From contig JAJUBI010000005.1 in NCBI GenBank assembly GCA_022419385.1, forward strand, positions 2,728,001-2,792,000: 64,000 nt of DNA, written 5' to 3'. This DNA comes from Paraconiothyrium sp. Pb-2020. Lineage: Eukaryota > Ascomycota > Dothideomycetes > Pleosporales > Didymosphaeriaceae. The translations under genes were made by a program, and so were the position numbers. The notes under the pieces are model-generated. The model saw only the letters and a program-made list of their open reading frames with translations, searched no databases and was not told the origin of the DNA. Of the stretch, positions 59,453-64,000 are shown in pieces. Each line of letters starts with the position of its first letter. The first letter of the stretch is position 1.

Positions 59453-60129
59453 CTCTCTGTGTTGGTCGAAGTTCAATGATATCTTGGACTTCAAGAATTT
59501 TTACGGTAAAATATGATAAAGGGTAGAATAATAAGAACTTTGAAAGTACGTTGTGTGGTAAGGTAATGATGGTAGTTGCATGTGGAGCCGTACCGCCGCT
59601 TATTTTGTAAGATGATATGACTTCACTCACCTTGACTAAAGCTTTTATTTTGGCTGCATCCATTGTTGGGTAGTAGTGTGTTGCAAGTGAGAGCGCCTGG
59701 ATCATAGAATCTTTATCCTGATCTATTTCCAAAGGCTGATCACTTCTACTAACTTCTACTGTTAGTTAATTCAACTCAGTGAGCCCTGCAATACTATAAT
59801 CAACCACTCTAGGGCTGACACTCCCTCCACGTCACCGCATCTCCACGATCACCCATCAAGGCCAAAGCCCAGAGAGCCATAGGTGAGGGTAACTAGGCAA
59901 GGTCGACATATTCCTAACCCCAGCTCGCACTTCCCAACCCAACCTCCGAACGCCACATCTACAAAACCCGAACAAAACACTTCTTATTGTCAATACAGAA
60001 TGTATTCAGCTGTTCTCTTGCTAGACTCCGGGTTTGTTGGAGCCTCTGTTGTGTTGTCGCTGATTTGAGTGAAGCTAACGAGACTAAAAAGAAAAGGCAA
60101 CTCAAATCCCACTTCTAAAGCGTCACAAA

Positions 60130-60747
60130 ATGGAACCACTACCATGGGCATGTGACAACCCGTGGCATAGACCATTTGAATCATTAGAAGCGAGCGAGAA
60201 TAGCGCGGACGGCAATTACAACGAAGACGGTGAAGATGCGGAGACCGCGACCAGCGACGGCAGCAGCGACAACGAAAGCATCAAAGGCAAGCGTGGCAGC
60301 AATCGGCCTGCCAAGGTTAACATGATGACGATGACGAAGAGGGCGCGTGCCATGGGCGATACACACAGTTTTAGTCTCTTGTCAATCATTCGTGATCTCG
60401 AGGAGGCGAGAGATGCAGACCGAGCTTTGAAGAAGAAAACCACGGCCTGATTGAGCGCAGAAGACATAAATTCCGCGGCAATGTAACTTGTAAGGGGGTC
60501 CGTGAAGCTTCAAAGGGAGCGGTAGGACCAAAGAATCGCCGGACGGCGGAACGCAGAAAATTTCAATCGCAGCGGGCACACAAGATTTAGATGACAGAGC
60601 TAGAAGAGCAGGCGAGGCTCAAGGAGCAGAAGTTTGCCGAAATTGAGGGGAAAGAGAAATCATGGAATAAGAAGATGATAGTGATGGCGGAGGCGCACTA
60701 TAGAAAGTTGAAGGACAGTAAAACAACAGTGGGGTGTCAAACCTAAG
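60130..60747 (+). pseudogene. Decayed charged/coiled-coil gene (relic 3)
   Basis: The frame starts MEPLPWACDNPWHRPFESLE, continues with an acidic Ser-rich region and KRGSNRPAKVNMMTMTKRAR, and stops at 60450 just after RDADRAL. One base later the adjoining frame continues smoothly (EENHGLIERRRHKFRGNV, then RRTAERRKFQSQRAHKI), meets a TAG, and resumes as MTELEEQARLKEQKFAEIEG to a TAA at 60745-60747. A one-base indel in the AAGAAGAAAA stretch near 60430-60440 plus one nonsense change would explain it. Same general character as the neighbouring coiled-coil genes; family unknown. Confidence 0.5.
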
Positions 60748-60876
60748 GTCGAGCGAGGATAAGACGGTGCTTTCGATGCGTAGTTGAGATCCACAATATT
60801 TTCGAAAAGTACTCGCAGTCTTCAAGTAGTACTTCGAACCCCATTAGGCTCTTGCAATCAATATCTCGGTCCCAGG

Positions 60877-61852
60877 TCATTGACTCCACCTCATAAAGCC
60901 AAATGCAGCATTAAGCACGACTCCCATGACTACCGCTACCTGCCTCCTTCTCGCCCACACACCCTCTTCTCTGAATCCCCAATGAAACGCCCCAAGCGGC
61001 CAAAAGAACCCCGTCAAATACCCCCAAAGCATATCGTCCAGGCCACCCTCTTCAACGGCAAACCCCGCCCCCCACCCAGTTTCGCCACCCTCTCCTGTCA
61101 GCAGACGGATCCGTCGCCGTTGAATCCAACCATCGGTCCTCCAGTGCGCGCATCTCGGCCGCCGAGGGCATCGTGTCGGGCGTGTGCGTATAAGACAAGT
61201 TGGTCTGGAATTGCGAGCGCAGGGTGGCGACTTCCTGGGGCGTAAAGCCCGAGGAGAGGAGCCTATCGAAGCCTTGCGGTGCGGCAGGCGTATTTTCAGT
61301 GCTGGAGCGTCGGCGGGGGCCATGGTCGCTGCCTATCGAGGCACGGCTGGCGCGGCGTCCGGAGGAGTGGGACTGGTATTGTGACTTCAGTGAAGCTTCA
61401 GTAGTCTCGGCAAGGGTGGCTTCGGAGGCGAGTTCGGAGGCGCTGAGCGCGTCGCCTAGGGAGCAGTGGATGTAGTAGCGCTTTACGTCGGGTGGGATGT
61501 CGGCGCTGTCTGGCATAGGGGCGACATCCCGAACGGGCTGCTTCCCCTTGCTCTTGTTGTGTGAGCCATTCACATATCGTGCCTCATCCCTTCGTGGAGG
61601 TGGCGGGGGAGGAGCCGGTATTCGTAGCGAGCCAGAGAGCGGCGTGTTGTCTGCGAGCACCTTTCCTGCATAGATGAGGCGCAGGCGTGAGGCAGCATTG
61701 CTGAAGGGTAGATGAGGTCTGATGAGCTGTTTCAAAGAAAGGGTCGTTGTGGTTCTCGGTGAATGAACAGCGAGAGGGAGGTCGGGTATCGATGATGCGA
61801 AGCGTATGATCAGGTAAATAATCTGCTCGGGGAGGCCCATTGCGGTGGTCAT
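60877..61852 (-). CDS. dsc3: DSC E3 ligase complex subunit 3-like protein, frame broken by one base
   Basis: The N-terminal part from ATG 61852 has the ubiquitin-like fold of Dsc3 (IIRFASSIPDLPLAV, SRLRLIYAGKVLADNTPLSG), a VKRYYIHCSLGDALSASEL join, and the C-terminal-domain start GFDRLLSSGFTPQEVATLRS through DRRGWRNWVGGG. At 61063-61073 the frame shifts by one base within a G/C run, and the other frame carries the two transmembrane segments (LDDMLWGYLTGFFWPLGAFH, VAVVMGVVLNAAFGFMRW) to a TGA at 60877. The span is 976 nt, exactly one more than 325 codons, and no intron fits. In fungi Dsc3 belongs to the Golgi/endosomal DSC ubiquitin ligase that activates SREBP. Either a sequencing error or a recent null allele. 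Without correction the protein would end after 263 residues, lacking its membrane anchor. Confidence 0.83.
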
Positions 61853-62359
61853 GCGGTGAATCGTACAGGTGAAATCGAACGATTAGACGGTCACCGAGAT
61901 GCAGTTGTACTTTTGGTGTGCCCTACATTAGCGGCTTGCATCTTGCTGTGTAAAGTGAACCGATTTTGCGCTTGTTGTGCGAACGCTGTACGAGTGCTGC
62001 TCCAGGGCTCCAAGGCTTCAGGGCTGACGTGTGGTCACGACACGCGGAAGCCTTCCGAGGTAGCGTGATGACCTCCGCGCTAAGTCCGAAGCGTAAAGCT
62101 TGCACGTTGTACAAAGGCGCTGTACCTGAGCCGCTATACACGGATGTTCAGTCAGAGATTCGCAATGTCTTCCTGAGGCTCTACTAACTCTAGCATGAAA
62201 GCGAAAACCAGACGTTTGGTGGAGCTGGGATTCTTGCCGTATGCGGGTAGAGCCTTGGCGTCTGTTCGTCATCGTAGTACCTATTCAAACCATGTCGCTT
62301 CAGATCGATTTGTAACCGACCTACTACCCCTCCATTGAATATAGAAACCTGGCTTGACA
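61853..62359. promoter_or_regulatory. Divergent promoter region of the Dsc3-like and Dabb genes
   Basis: 507 bp between two head-to-head starts, with no gene of its own. Both promoters must lie here; no specific site is claimed. Confidence 0.45.
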
Positions 62360-62805
62360 ATGACAATCATTCACCTTGTGCTCTTTGCATGGAAACCGGA
62401 TGTCTCCAAGGAGCAGGTTTATGAAGTATGTGTTGTCCTTTGTAATATGGATGCTTGGACCGTGTTATATTTAACATCTACAGGTTCTGACGCGTTTACA
62501 AGCCCTAGAACAGGACTGTATCCATCCGACCTCTAAAAAGCCATATATCAAGTCGCTCAAAGCCGGCGCTAATAACTCTCCGGAGGGGGTTTCAGTATTG
62601 TCCACCCCGCCCATATGCTTTACCTTGGCTGACCTTGACATTAATGTAGGACCCCTACACACACGGTTTCGTGGTGGAGTTTGAGGGCGCTGAAGATAGA
62701 GGTTACTACGTCGACAAAGATCCTGCGCACATAGATTTTAAAAGCTTTGCCGGACCATATCTAGCGAGCGTAAAAGTGGTGGACTTTGAGCCCGGGGTGT
62801 ATTAG
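62360..62805 (+). CDS. Stress-responsive A/B-barrel (Dabb) domain protein
   Basis: Three exons: 62360-62425, 62484-62588, 62650-62805, giving 108 residues. The whole protein is one Dabb ferredoxin-like domain: IIHLVLFAWKPDVSKEQV at the start, YIKSLKAGANNSPEG in the middle, and YTHGFVVEFEGAEDRGYYVD followed by DPAHIDFKSF at the end. Family members form homodimeric barrels; many are stress-induced and uncharacterised, some act as cyclases in polyketide pathways. No such cluster lies here, so a general stress role is the default. The second donor is GTTTCA, weak but frame-consistent. Translation from the ATG at 62360 gives the expected short N-terminus. Confidence 0.9.
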
Positions 62806-62929
62806 GATAGTACTTCAGCCAATTCTACAATCAATGACAGGCCAGTATACAACGCCGGGTATACGATGCAAGCCCTAGTGATGCTGATGCCGAGATATGT
62901 AATAATACAATGGTCAAAAAGATCGAAGT

Positions 62930-63726
62930 CTATCCCACACTGAATGACTCGCCACATCCGCATTGTTCGGCTAGCTGTATGTTAGCGGATATTCAAAGGG
63001 TCTCGTGGCATCCAACTTACTGATATTCGGATTCTTGAAAACGAAGCGCTCATTAAGCTTATCCTCTAGCCAGTCCATTTCGCTCCCAATGATGTTCAAC
63101 AATGCCTTGTTATCGATCAAGACCTTAACGCCGTCCTGTTCAACCTGTTCGTCAAGCGGCGAAGGCTTATCCACATACTCCAGATGATATGCCAACCCGG
63201 AGCAACCCTTTGCCTTGGTACCGATGCGTATGAGCTTCGGTTCGGGCTGTTCAAGAAGCGCTCTCAAATGTGCGACTGCTGATGGAGACAGCTTCATAAC
63301 GGCTTTGCGCTTGCCAAAGTTGTACTTCCGAGGTCTAAGAGATCTGCTTGGTGCAGCCTGGCTCTTCTGTGCCTCGCCCTCCGGTAAGCTCACGCTCGAT
63401 CGCTCCTGCGTGGAAGCGATTTTCCGTTGATCTTGTCCCGTTCGTGGTGGGAAACTGTTGTCCAGTTCCGGCTTTCCTCCGGCTATTGAAGTATCGGGAA
63501 CTCCAAAGTTGCGGGGCGGTAGCTCAGGCTGTAAACTTGACGGGTGGTATGCACTAGCGGTTTGCAGTTGGCGCTTCGAAGATGTCCGGTACGGCGCTGC
63601 GATGGAGAATGGGCGATAGCATTGAGGGCACCGGCGCGGAGCTGATGACTGAGGGGCGAATTTTGCGAAAGCGGAGGCCGACGAGCGGGCGAGTGTTCGA
63701 GATGCCGCCGGAAGAGACATGGTCAC
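62930..63726 (-). CDS. ISA1: Mitochondrial iron-sulfur cluster assembly protein ISA1
   Basis: Two exons, 63726-63021 and 62970-62930, giving 248 residues. A-type Fe-S scaffold needed in mitochondria for [4Fe-4S] cluster formation with Isa2 and Iba57. The N-terminus (ASRTLARSSASAFAKFAP) is basic, Ser/Ala-rich and acid-free, as a mitochondrial presequence. After a disordered linker, the HesB/IscA domain begins at about residue 145 (MKLSPSAVAHLRALLEQ). The three cluster-binding cysteines are C175 in GCSGLAYHLEYV and C239/C241 in EQCGCGESF, with the expected 63-residue gap. The last exon encodes only 13 residues; it must be joined at the CTAG acceptor (62971), not at the CAG four bases upstream, to keep the frame. 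The 3' end is 124 bp from the convergent Dabb gene. Confidence 0.95.
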
Positions 63727-63833
63727 GCAGGCAGCGTAGCCAAATTTACTACGAACGAAGAAGGGGTAGAGGACGTAGGGTGAACTGCGCTGTTAGGGTT
63801 GTTGTTGAAGGTCTTTGACCTCGCGTGGCTGCT

Positions 63834-64000
63834 ATGTCATCCGTGCGGGTTGTTCCGGCAGTGGAGGAGCGCAGCAAGGTAATCGCCGAGCACCCTATTG
63901 GTCAGCGAGAAGTCGGAGCAGTTCGCAGATTCAGCACTCAGTCCGCTGGTCTCGAATAGGGCCAGGTCGCAACAGTAAGACCGCATTATCCTGTTGGAAA
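63834..64000 (+). CDS. Possible first exon of a gene running off the right edge
   Basis: An ATG at 63834 opens MSSVRVVPAVEERSK, followed at once by a donor-like GTAATC. The unspliced frame stops after 42 codons. It lies only 107 bp from the ISA1 start on the opposite strand, a very tight head-to-head spacing, and nothing downstream is visible to confirm it. Confidence 0.2.

Noticed and set aside
1..64000. CRISPR arrays, bacterial-type operons, ribosome binding sites and prophage elements.
   Set aside because: The window is eukaryotic nuclear DNA with spliced genes; no such structures are present.

Overview
The window is nuclear DNA of a filamentous ascomycete, most likely Dothideomycetes-like (the class is an inference). 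Genes carry many short GT-AG introns, mostly 45-70 nt with CTAAC/CTGAC-type branch sites. The gene set is typically fungal: Zn2Cys6 regulator, DUF1996 secreted protein, Mug190-type C2 protein, Dsc3-type ubiquitin-like protein, UVDE endonuclease, and a dynamin of the fungal Mx-like group. All exon models were built by hand from splice signals and reading-frame continuity, and every full model sums to a multiple of three.

Layout. 0-5.3 kb: the 3' end of an unknown gene, a five-exon DUF1996 secreted protein (1054-2483, +) and a wrecked DAL5-type MFS transporter (2840-3660, -). 5.3-15.1 kb: three genes on the minus strand, a three-KH RNA-binding protein, a Gyp5-like TBC Rab-GAP, and a protein with eight C2H2-like fingers fused to a degenerate DEDDh exonuclease fold. 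16.2-24.1 kb: three plus-strand genes, a FATP/very-long-chain acyl-CoA synthetase, a dynamin GTPase and an MFS sugar transporter. 24.1-30.2 kb: mostly gene-free apart from a 77-residue Cys-rich protein. 30.2-36.1 kb: Mug190 and N-acetylglucosamine-6-phosphate deacetylase, divergent from a shared 518-bp spacer. 37.7-50.3 kb: a small coiled-coil protein, UVDE and a Zn2Cys6 regulator, all on minus, separated by long spacers. 53.4-60.8 kb: an AT-richer island with one intact coiled-coil gene, three decayed K/E-rich genes, a MITE-like palindromic element and a tRNA-like Pol III element. 60.9-63.7 kb: a compact group, Dsc3 (with a one-base frame break), a Dabb-domain protein and mitochondrial ISA1.

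No biosynthetic cluster or operon-like logic links the genes. Most are housekeeping (membrane traffic, lipid activation, amino-sugar catabolism, DNA repair, Fe-S assembly). The unusual material is the accessory island at 53-61 kb, the pseudo-exonuclease zinc-finger protein, the small CxxC protein, and a set of frame breaks that often sit in homopolymers and may be biological decay or assembly error.
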